Assembly: GCF_001723685.1 (NCBI RefSeq)
Contig: NZ_MCBX01000040.1
Coordinates: forward strand, 1-54,390
Reading direction: 5' to 3'
From: Candidatus Marithrix sp. Canyon 246
GTDB taxonomy: Bacteria; Pseudomonadota; Gammaproteobacteria; Beggiatoales; Beggiatoaceae
DNA: 54,390 bases
The translations under genes and the position numbers were made by a program. Below are positions 36,343 through 45,705 of this stretch, piece by piece (within the stretch, counting starts at the first letter, position 1; each line of letters begins with the position of its first letter). The notes below the pieces were generated by a model, which did no database searches, was not told the origin of the DNA, and was given only the letters and a program-made list of their open reading frames with translations.

Positions 36343-36425
36343 ACTTGATTTTAGTTCATTTTTTGATATGCTAAGCATTATGATATATAATATTAGCTCA
36401 AGTGTTGTTTTTTAAACAACAACTG
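36343..36425. other. Leader/intergenic region upstream of the 36611 gene
   Basis: AT-rich with no ORF. It contains a perfect TGTTGTTT/AAACAACA hairpin (36403-36421) that may end transcription of the glycosyltransferase gene. Confidence 0.4.
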
Positions 36426-36455
36426 TTGCAATTATATCTTAATCTGTTGTATAGT
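36426..36455 (+). promoter_or_regulatory. Sigma-70 type promoter of secreted protein gene
   Basis: TTGCAA (36426-36431), an 18-bp spacer and TATAGT (36450-36455) match the hexamers of the initiator tRNA promoter. They imply an mRNA leader of about 150 nt before the ATG at 36611, which is preceded by AAGGAG. Strong expression is plausible. Confidence 0.55.
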
Positions 36456-36610
36456 AATCTCTGATTGATAGAAACAATATTCAGTTTGATTATTTATATA
36501 ACAGTTAAGACTTGTCTTTGATAAACTAATTATTCTAATGTAGTTATTAACTCATTTAGATATAATTTGTAATTTTAATTAATAATTCTTTAATGAAGGA
36601 GTGAAAATTT

Positions 36611-37942
36611 ATGACTAAATTTTCCTTGAAGAAGAAACTACTGCCGTCTTTAATGGCAGCTAGTTTAGCATCTGGTGTTGCCTTTAGTGGTAGTGCAAGT
36701 GCGCTTGAAGTAGCGGCAGACGGAACTGGTCAAGTGCTTTTGGCCCCAGTTTATATAGTGAATGTAAAGGGAAGTCCCCAAGGTCCTAGTTATATAAGGG
36801 TGATAAACACAAGCCCAGATCATGCAGTTAAGGCTCGTATTGGTTTCCGTTCTCAGGTTAATTCTACTGAAGTATTGGATTTTATTCTCTATTTAAGTCC
36901 ACGAGATGTTTGGCGTGGTATGGTTGTCAATGTTAATGGTCAAGCCTATGTGAAATCTACTGATGATTCAGTACGTAATTTGCCAAACGCTGATTCATTT
37001 GCTTCTATAGAAGGAACACCTGCAAATGTTATGATGTTTGATGTAGCACTTTCTGCTGATGATAATAATGAAATGGGTCACTTTGAAATTATTGGTGCTT
37101 ACAGTGTAAAAGATACAGTAAAAACACCAAAAGGTTCCGTAACCATCCAGCAGGGAATGAGTAAGTTTGATTTGGCAAAGATCTTTGATACACCATTAGG
37201 TAGTGCAGCAGTACCAGATTCACTACTAGCTCTTAATAATGCTGACTGCCCTGCTGGTGCTACTGGTACTTGCATGATTCGTACAGATGAAGCAAGCAGT
37301 GTTCAGTTGCGTGGTGAAGTGTCTATGGTTCTCCTTGGAGAACGTTATTCCTATAGAATGACTGCTCTAGATGCAGATGATAAAGGGAATGTTATCTCAA
37401 ATCCATTTTATGATGTAGAAGTTAAATTTGGTACTAATATTGGTAGTGATTTTCCGGGAGCAGGCTTGGATAATATATTAGATATTGAGACTGCTTTGGC
37501 AGCCAAATCTTATGGAGCTACTTACGAGAATGCCGATGGTGCAGCAAGTATTGTATTTGTAACTTTCCCAACCAAATACAGACATTTAAGGTCAGATGTA
37601 TGTCAAATCGGTAAAATCGAAGGTCCTTGGACTCCGCCATTTAATGCAACAGGTAGTATGGGCTATACAATTAGTCAATTTGATAATCAGGAACATGGTG
37701 TTGGAAATACTGTTGAACCGCCTACTTCTGTATCAGGTGATTTAGCAGCAACACCAAGTGCTGGAACTGCAATTACACCTGAAGTAGAATGGTTTTTACC
37801 AGCATGGAAATTTGCATCTGGATGGTATTCTTTAGATATGAAAGCGAGAACAGGATGTCCTTACTCTGGTGCGCCGGCTATTGTTTATACCATGACATTA
37901 AGAAATAATTCTAGCGAGTTTATCCAAAATTCACCTCGATAA
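36611..37942 (+). CDS. Secreted surface protein of unknown function
   Basis: This 443-residue protein has a classical signal peptide (about 1-32, ending SASA). The mature protein begins LEVAADGTGQVLLAPVYIVN and RVINTSPDHAVKARIGFRSQ, a beta-rich pattern found in hypothetical exported proteins; I cannot name a family. Only six cysteines occur, in two paired-looking sets. It has its own promoter-like sequence, a good AAGGAG ribosome binding site and a clear downstream terminator, so it is probably a monocistronic, well-expressed envelope or S-layer-like protein. Confidence 0.7.
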   Translation: MTKFSLKKKLLPSLMAASLASGVAFSGSASALEVAADGTGQVLLAPVYIVNVKGSPQGPSYIRVINTSPDHAVKARIGFRSQVNSTEVLDFILYLSPRDVWRGMVVNVNGQAYVKSTDDSVRNLPNADSFASIEGTPANVMMFDVALSADDNNEMGHFEIIGAYSVKDTVKTPKGSVTIQQGMSKFDLAKIFDTPLGSAAVPDSLLALNNADCPAGATGTCMIRTDEASSVQLRGEVSMVLLGERYSYRMTALDADDKGNVISNPFYDVEVKFGTNIGSDFPGAGLDNILDIETALAAKSYGATYENADGAASIVFVTFPTKYRHLRSDVCQIGKIEGPWTPPFNATGSMGYTISQFDNQEHGVGNTVEPPTSVSGDLAATPSAGTAITPEVEWFLPAWKFASGWYSLDMKARTGCPYSGAPAIVYTMTLRNNSSEFIQNSPR

Positions 37943-37974
37943 AATATTATTGATTAATATAACGAGTTTGACTT

Positions 37975-38004
37975 AGCTCATCTTTTTAGATGGGCTATTT
38001 TTTT
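37975..38004 (+). terminator. Rho-independent terminator after the 36611 gene
   Basis: AGCTCATCT (37975-37983) pairs with AGATGGGCT (37988-37996) with one wobble, loop TTTT, followed by ATTTTTTT. It isolates the secreted protein gene from the next one. Confidence 0.85.
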
Positions 38005-38028
38005 GCAATTTTAAATTTAGTATTAATT

Positions 38029-39219
38029 ATGATAAATTCATATAGTTTGAATCTCAGTGGAATTCAACTGACTAGCTTCATATTTGGTTTAATCTTATTG
38101 AATTCTGCGCAAGCAGAATGGAAATCTGGTGTAGAATTACCCGAACAGAGTAAATGGAATGGTCAGTCAGATATTTTTAACCCAATTACTATAGCGAACA
38201 ATAGATTGACTTATGTAGCAGCTACCTCTACAAACCCAATATCTTGGAAAATACAAAAGGGAGAAAGTGCATATCTTTTGATTTATCTCCCCCCCGGTGT
38301 AGAAAAGTTGAATATGGGGGTCAATGGTCAAGCATTAGCAGCTAGCCAATTGGTCATGTTTAAGGATTTTGGTGAAATGTCTTGTAATAATATTACAGAA
38401 CCTGCCAGTCCTCAGTTATCAGAATTTTTAAATAATAAAAGCGAATTACATGTAACTTTACCAACAGGATGGCTGGCTTTAGGGGACTCAAGGACTGCTG
38501 CTCATGAACGAGATAAAGAATTTATCAATACCAGTTCATGTTTGTTCTTTGGATTTTTTAACGCGAATAATCTTAATCAAAACGGTGTCCAACTTCAAAC
38601 TGTTTCATTTACATATACCATATCTGATCTATCAGTTTATGAACAATGGGCTGCTGGCAATAATAAGCTTACCGTTAATTCTGAAAATGGTAAAGTTACC
38701 ATAACAAATAATCTAAATACTGATTCAAAAGTTTGTCCAGATGACTGTACACCAACTGATTATCCAGCAGATACTGTGGTTACATTACAAGCAGTAGCTA
38801 ATGATGGTTATGCTTTTCAAGCTTGGGGTGATGATTGTAAAGATCAGGCAGGTGATAACATTACTATAAAAATGGATACATCAAAAACCTGCTCTGCACT
38901 GTTTGAATTAAAGCCAGTAACATTAATAGTTGATCCAGCTCCAGATAATGGAATAGTAATTACTTACTTTACTAATGATATTACTTGTGGTAATAATAAA
39001 GAAGATTTAAAACTTATTTGTAGTAATCGTACAGAAGACTTGAAACAATTATGTAGCGCAACATATTCACTAAATAGTCAAGCAATTTTAGTTGCTGTGC
39101 CTGATATGGGCTTTACTTTGGTAAATTGGGGCGGAGATTGCAGTTCTGAAAAAACTGAAAGTTATGTTATTCTAAAAATGGATGATAATAAAAAGTGTTC
39201 TGCTACATTTACTAAATAA
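38029..39219 (+). CDS. Secreted protein with C-terminal Bacterial-repeat domains
   Basis: This 396-residue protein starts at the ATG at 38029, which gives a signal peptide ending NSAQA at about residue 31; an ATG at 37990 would lie in the terminator. The N-terminal 200 residues are unrecognised and beta-rich. Two repeats follow, each ending in a W-x-x-DC segment and then KCSA-x-F (FQAWGDDC...TCSALFE; LVNWGGDC...KCSATFT). They match the beta-repeat family often found in surface proteins, with cysteines placed for disulfides. A surface-exposed or secreted role is likely. Confidence 0.75.
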   Translation: MINSYSLNLSGIQLTSFIFGLILLNSAQAEWKSGVELPEQSKWNGQSDIFNPITIANNRLTYVAATSTNPISWKIQKGESAYLLIYLPPGVEKLNMGVNGQALAASQLVMFKDFGEMSCNNITEPASPQLSEFLNNKSELHVTLPTGWLALGDSRTAAHERDKEFINTSSCLFFGFFNANNLNQNGVQLQTVSFTYTISDLSVYEQWAAGNNKLTVNSENGKVTITNNLNTDSKVCPDDCTPTDYPADTVVTLQAVANDGYAFQAWGDDCKDQAGDNITIKMDTSKTCSALFELKPVTLIVDPAPDNGIVITYFTNDITCGNNKEDLKLICSNRTEDLKQLCSATYSLNSQAILVAVPDMGFTLVNWGGDCSSEKTESYVILKMDDNKKCSATFTK

Positions 39220-39243
39220 ACCAACAGTTATTGAATGGTTTTA

Positions 39244-40446
39244 ATGAAAAAGGCAATTTTTTGGCTTGTAATACTCTTAATCCCCTATCTTTTCCTTGAA
39301 GCAGCATCCTTTTTAACAATATTGTTCTTTAAGGAAGGGAGAATGGCTGACTATAACTATGGAGTAGGTAGCCTATCAACCACTGCTGTTTCTGAAAAAC
39401 AGAAACAGAGCTTAGAGCATTTGACAAGCGGAAAAACCAATTATATTGTCTATAGTTCTACTTTGGGATGGACAATAAAACCCAATGGTTTTGCTTCTGA
39501 TCGATATTTGGCTAATTCAAAAGGAATCAGAGCCAATAAAGAGTATTCCTTATTAGCAGCTAAAAACCAAATTCGTATTTCATCCTTTGGAGATTCATTC
39601 ACTCATTGTGACGATGTAAAAAATGAAGAAACTTGGCAACAACAATTAAATCGCGCTAATTCTAATTTAGAAGTAATTAATTTTGGAGTAGGTGCTTTTG
39701 GATTAGATCAGGCTTTTTTACGCTACAAACAAGACGGAGTACATTATAATTCAGATATTATTTTCATAGGCTTTATGGCGGAAAATATTTTTCGTAATGT
39801 TAATGTATTTCGCCCATTTTATCTGCCACAGGATGGGCTTTCACTAGCAAAACCCCGTTTTATCATAAAAAATGACGAATTAGTTTTAATAAAAAACCCT
39901 ATACAAAAATTATCTCAATATAAGCAACTGATAGCGCAACCAGAACTAGTTTTGCCAAAACTAGGTGTTCATGATCATTATTTTCAAACTCAATCAAAAC
40001 AACATTTTATTGATTCTTTTTCAAGTTTTTTACCATCAATTCGCCTTTTTAAAAGCTTTCATTACAAATTGATGAATAAAAATAATATTATAAAACATGA
40101 TGAATACAACCAAGAATCAGAAGCCTTTCAAGTAACAGTAAAAATTTTTGAAGAATTTAGAAAAAGCGCGATCAAACATAAATCCTTACCGATAATTATT
40201 TTATTCCCATCTGAAGCAGATATTATGCGCTATCGTGACAATAAAACCAAAATATATACTCCACTTTTGCAGCATTTTAAGGAAAAAAATTATCCTTATA
40301 TTGACATAATGGATGCCTTTGATAAATATGGTAATAATTATGGAATAAGACAATTATTTAAGGGACATTATTCACCGCTATCAAACCAATTAGTAGCTAA
40401 ATATATTTTGGAATATTTACAACAACAAGGCTTAAACAAACCGTAA
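39244..40446 (+). CDS. Membrane-anchored SGNH/GDSL hydrolase-like protein
   Basis: This 400-residue protein (start at the ATG at 39244; an ATG 9 bp upstream is also possible) has one N-terminal TM helix and a periplasmic SGNH fold. It has GDSFTHCDDV with the nucleophile Ser, NFGVGAFGLDQ with the Gly block, IGFMAENIFRN with the Asn block, and a C-terminal GHYSPLSNQLVAKYI with the His. It may be a glycan O-acetyl esterase or transferase-type protein, in keeping with the glycosyltransferases on both sides. It overlaps the convergent gene by 15 bp. Confidence 0.78.
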   Translation: MKKAIFWLVILLIPYLFLEAASFLTILFFKEGRMADYNYGVGSLSTTAVSEKQKQSLEHLTSGKTNYIVYSSTLGWTIKPNGFASDRYLANSKGIRANKEYSLLAAKNQIRISSFGDSFTHCDDVKNEETWQQQLNRANSNLEVINFGVGAFGLDQAFLRYKQDGVHYNSDIIFIGFMAENIFRNVNVFRPFYLPQDGLSLAKPRFIIKNDELVLIKNPIQKLSQYKQLIAQPELVLPKLGVHDHYFQTQSKQHFIDSFSSFLPSIRLFKSFHYKLMNKNNIIKHDEYNQESEAFQVTVKIFEEFRKSAIKHKSLPIIILFPSEADIMRYRDNKTKIYTPLLQHFKEKNYPYIDIMDAFDKYGNNYGIRQLFKGHYSPLSNQLVAKYILEYLQQQGLNKP

Positions 40447-42636
40447 TCCAAACATTTTCCCATGTTTATTTAAATTGCTATTATAAAAAGGATTTTCCTG
40501 TTCCAATAAATCTTGCCATTTTTGCCTAAATACGGCACTATCAACTGGATGGGGATCACCTTGTTGACGCATACGAGTTGCAGATTCATGATGTATCAGA
40601 CGTGCATAAGGGGTAAATAAACAACGGTAGCCTTGTTCGCGAATTTTTAAACATAAATCAGTATCTCCAAATCCAACAACTAATTGTTCATCAAATCCAG
40701 TAACTTTTTCAAAAACGGAACGACGTACTAACATACATGCCGCTGTAACCGCCATAGATTCACGAATAACTAATAAGGCATTATTATGCCCAGCATTTAA
40801 GTTATTGAATTCATCATATTCTGGATAATATTGATGATCATGCCCAGCTATATCATGAAAACCAGTAATAACACCAGCATGTTGAATCATATTGATATTA
40901 GGATAAATTAATTTACTGCCAACCACTCCTACATCATTCCATGCCATCAATTCCAACATGGCTTCAAGCCATCCTGATTCTACTATTTCAATATCATTAT
41001 TCATAAATAACAACATTGAGCCACTAGCTTTTGCCACTGCTTCATTATTTAATAATGAATAATTGAATGCTCCGGGTATTTTAACTACTAAAACGCCTTG
41101 TTGTTCTAATTGATTTAAATAATTTAAAGTATTTTGACAAGTAGAACCATTATCTACTATCACAAATTCTAATTCGACTCCTTCTGGAATATGAGTTATT
41201 TTTTGGAAAGAATCAATACAAGTTCTTAATAAATCAACTCTATCCTTGGTTGGAATAATAATAGAAACTTTAGTAGCTGTTATTTTTCTACGTACTCTAA
41301 AGAAATTAGTAGCCAAGCCTTCCTCAGCCCAAGCCTCAGTTTCATTCAAACCAATCGTTTGTAGATGTTGATTAATAGCTGCCAATGAATTAGTTTGTTC
41401 AGTAGTGCGCCATCGGTAAAGTGCTTTAGGAATATGATAAAAGTCTTGTGTGATTGCCGCTACTCGCAATTGTAAATCTGTTGCAAAACCACCTACTTTA
41501 GAAATGATTTCACTACTGAATACTGTAAAATGATTAATATAGAGATGGCTAAGAAGGAAATGATAATTAAAATCGTCTCTAAATTCACAACGAATCATTT
41601 CTTGGTTTTCATCAACCAGCATTTCATCAGAATAAATAACAGCCGGCTGTTCTTTTATAATTATCTTAGCTATTTCAAATAATGCCTGTGGTTCTAAACG
41701 AACATCAGGATCAACAACACAGAGATACTCACCTTCAGCGGCAAAATCTTGCACCAAATGAAACCGTGTATCTTGTTCACACCATTGCTTAGCAATATCC
41801 AAATTGGCTTGATCCTCAACAATAATACATTCCCAGTTGATGTAACTCTGTTCATGCAAGCTTAAAAATAATTCATTATTTAAGCTTGAAATAACCACTG
41901 AAATAAGAGGACTATTTTGCCATAATTTTGATTCACTTCGCTGGGTTTCAAGTTGATCTTGATTACAACGATTCTGTTCATACCATTTTTGATAGTGATT
42001 TGAATCTGGAAGCGTTAAACAATTACTTACTTTTTTCTCATTAATACTCAACCAAACTGCCAGTAAATTATCACTATTATCAGTATCTGGTGATGTCAAC
42101 CGACATCTATAAGATCCCGGTTTCAAAGGTTTACTTAATGGGAAAACAGCATAAGTATTGTCTTTAAGATATTGTCCATATAATTGAGCTTCTATCAACT
42201 CATTATCTTCTTCATCATCAGGCATAATTGATAAATTAAGATGACAATGATTGACTCGACAATAAGTACCTACTTTCAATAATAGTGTCTCTCCTGCTAA
42301 AGCACCATCCCAAGTAAATGACCATTGTAGGATTTTTCCCCGAGTAACAGGAATAGGAAATTCTAAATTATCAAAAGATGAAACTACATCATAGACTTCA
42401 CCAGATAGTGCTGAAAACAATTGTGATGGTACAGTGAATCCATAACTAGATAAATCAATGATCTCATCTGGTAGCCCAAATGCTAGTTGTAACAAAGTGG
42501 GCTTCATCACTTGATATATATTTTCAACCCAGCGTTGATTTTCATTTTGAAGCTTATAAGTCAGAAGATGAATACGAGCATGTGATTCAGCTAATTGGGC
42601 TTGTGTGGTTTTTAGTTCTGCAACTAATGTTGACAT
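40432..42636 (-). CDS. Large glycosyltransferase with tandem GT2 domains
   Basis: This 734-residue protein has an N-terminal coiled coil (about 1-45), a beta-rich domain to about 220, a degenerate GT2-like domain (about 235-430, SPLISVVISSL then VVDPDVRLEPQALFEIAK), and a complete GT2 domain (about 450-700) with VSIIIPTKDRVDLLRTC, FVIVDNGS, FMNNDIE and GFGDTDLCLKIREQGYR. The start at 42636 has GAGG 9 bp upstream and follows the fxsA stop. It probably makes a surface polysaccharide; sugar specificity is not visible. Confidence 0.82.
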   Translation of the reverse strand: MSTLVAELKTTQAQLAESHARIHLLTYKLQNENQRWVENIYQVMKPTLLQLAFGLPDEIIDLSSYGFTVPSQLFSALSGEVYDVVSSFDNLEFPIPVTRGKILQWSFTWDGALAGETLLLKVGTYCRVNHCHLNLSIMPDDEEDNELIEAQLYGQYLKDNTYAVFPLSKPLKPGSYRCRLTSPDTDNSDNLLAVWLSINEKKVSNCLTLPDSNHYQKWYEQNRCNQDQLETQRSESKLWQNSPLISVVISSLNNELFLSLHEQSYINWECIIVEDQANLDIAKQWCEQDTRFHLVQDFAAEGEYLCVVDPDVRLEPQALFEIAKIIIKEQPAVIYSDEMLVDENQEMIRCEFRDDFNYHFLLSHLYINHFTVFSSEIISKVGGFATDLQLRVAAITQDFYHIPKALYRWRTTEQTNSLAAINQHLQTIGLNETEAWAEEGLATNFFRVRRKITATKVSIIIPTKDRVDLLRTCIDSFQKITHIPEGVELEFVIVDNGSTCQNTLNYLNQLEQQGVLVVKIPGAFNYSLLNNEAVAKASGSMLLFMNNDIEIVESGWLEAMLELMAWNDVGVVGSKLIYPNINMIQHAGVITGFHDIAGHDHQYYPEYDEFNNLNAGHNNALLVIRESMAVTAACMLVRRSVFEKVTGFDEQLVVGFGDTDLCLKIREQGYRCLFTPYARLIHHESATRMRQQGDPHPVDSAVFRQKWQDLLEQENPFYNSNLNKHGKMFGLRFV

Positions 42637-42637
42637 T

Positions 42638-43060
42638 TCAATCATCCTCACGCCGATATGTGCCTTCAAGAGTTGAAGACTGATGTGGGCGTGGTGGTGT
42701 CATTGCTGAAGCTTTTTTCTTTATCCACCACAGTATTATATATTTACGTAATATCGGTATTAGAAATATCAAGCCAATAGTATCGGTAAAAAATCCCGGC
42801 GTAAGTAGTAATACCCCTCCTGTCAATATTAATATCCCTTCTAATAATTCAAATGCTGGTAGTTGCCCTTGTAATAAGTTTGATTGGGCTTTTTGTATGG
42901 TTGCTATTCCTTGAGCGCGTAGTAGGTAGCTGCCAATAATTGCTGTTGAAATAATTATTAGGATGGTTGGTAATGCTCCAATAAAACCACCAACTGTGAT
43001 CAATAGATAAATTTCTAAAATTGGAACTATAATGAATAATAAGAGTAAACGTTGAAACAT
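42638..43060 (-). CDS. fxsA: FxsA family membrane protein
   Basis: This 140-residue membrane protein has the FxsA pattern: FIIVPILEIYLLITVGGFIG, TAIIGSYLLRAQG, LLEGILILTGGVLLLTPGFFTDTIGLIFLIP. E. coli FxsA affects phage T7 exclusion by F plasmid. It has three or four TM helices and a polar C-terminus. It runs directly into the glycosyltransferase gene and is divergent from dsbD across 43 bp. Confidence 0.93.
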   Translation of the reverse strand: MFQRLLLLFIIVPILEIYLLITVGGFIGALPTILIIISTAIIGSYLLRAQGIATIQKAQSNLLQGQLPAFELLEGILILTGGVLLLTPGFFTDTIGLIFLIPILRKYIILWWIKKKASAMTPPRPHQSSTLEGTYRREDD

Positions 43061-43103
43061 GATATTATAAAATATTTTTAATTTAAAATTATATGGGGGT
43101 TAT

Positions 43104-45188
43104 ATGATAAAAATCAGGTTATTTTTGATTTTAATATCATGGTTTTTTACATTGTCTTGTTACGCGATTAAGCATGAGGATAGATTGTTGTTAGATAATA
43201 GTCTTAATATTTCTCCTTTGCAATCAAATATATTTAATTCTCAGATTCTTCCGCCTGATCAGGCTTTTGTTTTTTCCACTTATATGGATGATGATTCTAA
43301 TGTCTTAATTGTTCGGTGGGAAATTGCTGATGGTTATTATTTATATCGCGATCAATTCAAATTCGCGCTTGAGATTGGTGGTGTGCTTGGTGATATTCAA
43401 TTTCCAGTTGGTAAATTTAAGGATGATGCTAAATATGGGCGCGTTGAGGTTTATGAAAATTTATTAGAGATTAGGTTGCCTGTTAATGATGTTGAAAATC
43501 GTTTGGAGTTAGTTGTTAATTATCAAGGTTGTGCTGATGGTAGGTTGTGTTATCCACCTATTGAAAAGGTGAGTGTTGTCAATGTAAGTAATACAAAAAA
43601 TCATTTTATTAAAGCTAGTGAGGCTTTTATATTTTCAGCTAAGTTTGCTTCGCCTTCTTATTTGGTTCTTACATGGCATATTGCTGATGGTTATTATTTA
43701 TATAAGGATAAGTTTAATTTTTCTTTAGAGAGTAAAGGGCAGTTAGGTGTTGCTAAATTGCCTACAACTATTGTTAAATTTGATAAAGAAATTTATCAAC
43801 AGCCTGAACTTGAAATTATTGTACCTATTAAGAGTCAGGGTTTAGAGCAGCTTGATTTAAAAGTTGAATATCAAGGTTGTGCTGTTGCTGGTTATTGTTA
43901 TCCGCCAATCACTAAACTGGTTCATTTGAGCTTGGGTGAAGTGTCTGAGCAGGATCGTTTAGCTAAGTTACTTACAAATTCTAATATTTGGTATGCCTTA
44001 TTGGTGTTTTTTGGTTTGGGTTTGTTGTTGTCTTTAACGCCTTGTGTGTTTCCAATGATTCCAATTTTGTCGAGTATTATTGTTGGGCAAGCTAAGGATG
44101 TAACTACTTATAAGGCTTTTGTCATGTCATTGGTTTATGTATTGGCTATGGCTGTTACTTATGCTGTGCTTGGTGTTGTAACTGGTTTGTTGGGTGAAAA
44201 TTTACAAGTGGCTTTTCAAGATCCATTAGTATTAGTTAGTTTTGCCTTGCTGTTTGTAATTTTATCTTTGTCTATGTTTGGTTTTTATGAATTGCAATTG
44301 CCTCAAGGTTTACAAACTAAATTGACTAGTTGGAGTAATAGTCAACAAGGTGGTACTTTAATAGGTGTGGCGATTATGGGGGTTTTGTCGGCTGTGATTG
44401 TTGGACCTTGCATTGCCCCACCTTTAGCAGGTGCATTGCTTTATATTAGTCAAACTAATGATGCTTTATTTGGTGGTTTAGCTCTGTTTGTTATGAGTTT
44501 AGGTATGGGTATTCCATTGATTATTATAGGTATTTCAGCAGGTCATTGGTTGCCAAAGGTTGGTGCGTGGATGGATAGCGTCAAAGCCATTTTTGGGGTT
44601 ATACTGTTAGCAGTGGCAATTTGGATGTTGGATAGGGTATTGCCCGAACAAGTCATAATGTTATTATGGGCTAGTTTGTTGATTGTGTCAGCGGTTTATA
44701 TGGGTGCTTTAGATGCAGCAACTTCTGGTTGGAGTAAGTTATGGAAAGGCTTTGGAATTATTTTTTTAGTTTATGGTGTGTTATTGATTATTGGTGCTAC
44801 CAGTAATAATGCTCAGATAAAAAAATCTGATAATTTTATTCCTATAAAGGGTGTTAATGGTTTAAATGCTGAATTAGCCGCTGCTAAAAATAAGTTGGTA
44901 ATGTTGGATTTTTCGGCTGAATGGTGTGTTTCTTGTCAAGAAATGGATGATTTTACTTTTAGTGATTCAGGTGTGCAAAAACTGTTGGTTAATTTTGTAT
45001 TATTAAAAGCTGATGTAACTGCAAATGATATAAAAGACAAGGCTTTATATAACAAATTTGGTATTTTTGGACCACCGGCGATTTTATTTTTTGATCAAAA
45101 TGGGCAAGAACAAGTGGCGTTTCGAGTGGTTGGTTTTATGTCAGCTGAGAAATTTCGTCAACATTTGAAAAAAATTATTCAACTATGA
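43104..45188 (+). CDS. dsbD: Thiol:disulfide interchange protein DsbD with duplicated alpha domain
   Basis: This 694-residue protein has a signal peptide (about 1-21) and two DsbD-alpha domains in tandem. The first (about 52-160) ends GCADGRLCYPP, the second (about 168-283) ends GCAVAGYCYPP, each with both active Cys. The membrane beta domain (about 290-575) has LTPCVFPMIPIL and GPCIAPPLAGA with its redox Cys. The C-terminal gamma thioredoxin domain has WCVSC. DsbD carries electrons from cytoplasmic thioredoxin to the periplasm. E. coli DsbD has one alpha domain; two is unusual. Confidence 0.95.
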   Translation: MIKIRLFLILISWFFTLSCYAIKHEDRLLLDNSLNISPLQSNIFNSQILPPDQAFVFSTYMDDDSNVLIVRWEIADGYYLYRDQFKFALEIGGVLGDIQFPVGKFKDDAKYGRVEVYENLLEIRLPVNDVENRLELVVNYQGCADGRLCYPPIEKVSVVNVSNTKNHFIKASEAFIFSAKFASPSYLVLTWHIADGYYLYKDKFNFSLESKGQLGVAKLPTTIVKFDKEIYQQPELEIIVPIKSQGLEQLDLKVEYQGCAVAGYCYPPITKLVHLSLGEVSEQDRLAKLLTNSNIWYALLVFFGLGLLLSLTPCVFPMIPILSSIIVGQAKDVTTYKAFVMSLVYVLAMAVTYAVLGVVTGLLGENLQVAFQDPLVLVSFALLFVILSLSMFGFYELQLPQGLQTKLTSWSNSQQGGTLIGVAIMGVLSAVIVGPCIAPPLAGALLYISQTNDALFGGLALFVMSLGMGIPLIIIGISAGHWLPKVGAWMDSVKAIFGVILLAVAIWMLDRVLPEQVIMLLWASLLIVSAVYMGALDAATSGWSKLWKGFGIIFLVYGVLLIIGATSNNAQIKKSDNFIPIKGVNGLNAELAAAKNKLVMLDFSAEWCVSCQEMDDFTFSDSGVQKLLVNFVLLKADVTANDIKDKALYNKFGIFGPPAILFFDQNGQEQVAFRVVGFMSAEKFRQHLKKIIQL

Positions 45189-45688
45189 TCAGAACTATTA
45201 TTTTGCTAACAATTATTATTATTGTTGGTATTAGCGGTTTTGTTGCGTATAATGCCCCTGATGATATTTTACCTGAGCGGCGTTTCGATTTTAGTCTGTT
45301 AGATTTAGATGGAAATAGTCGTGATATTTCTGAATGGGATGGTAAGGTATTAGTTATCAATTTTTGGGCAACATGGTGTCCTCCTTGTATTAAGGAAATA
45401 CCTATGTTTATGAAATTACAAACTAAATATGCTGATCGCGGTTTACAATTTATTGGTATTACTATTGATAATTCGCGTCAACAAGTATTAGAGTTTGTTA
45501 AAACACATAAGATTAATTATCCAATATTGGGAGGCGAAGATGCAATTGCCGTTAGTGAAAAATTTGGTAATTCTTCTGGTGCTATACCTTTTACGGTTAT
45601 AATTAATCATAATGGTTATATAGTTTCACGTTATCTTGGAGAAATGTCTCAGGATAAAGCTCAAAAGTTGATTTTTCCATTATTATAA
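45185..45688 (+). CDS. TlpA/ResA-like periplasmic thioredoxin
   Basis: This 167-residue protein has an N-terminal membrane anchor (about 1-20) and a thioredoxin domain of the TlpA/ResA type with FWATWCPPCIKEIPMF and a cis-Pro region (IPFTVIINHNG). It overlaps dsbD by 4 bp (ATGA), so it is probably reduced by DsbD and helps with cytochrome c maturation or disulfide reduction. This fits the cytochrome-rich neighbourhood. Confidence 0.88.
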   Translation: MIRTIILLTIIIIVGISGFVAYNAPDDILPERRFDFSLLDLDGNSRDISEWDGKVLVINFWATWCPPCIKEIPMFMKLQTKYADRGLQFIGITIDNSRQQVLEFVKTHKINYPILGGEDAIAVSEKFGNSSGAIPFTVIINHNGYIVSRYLGEMSQDKAQKLIFPLL

Positions 45689-45705
45689 TAATTAATATTA
45701 TTAAT

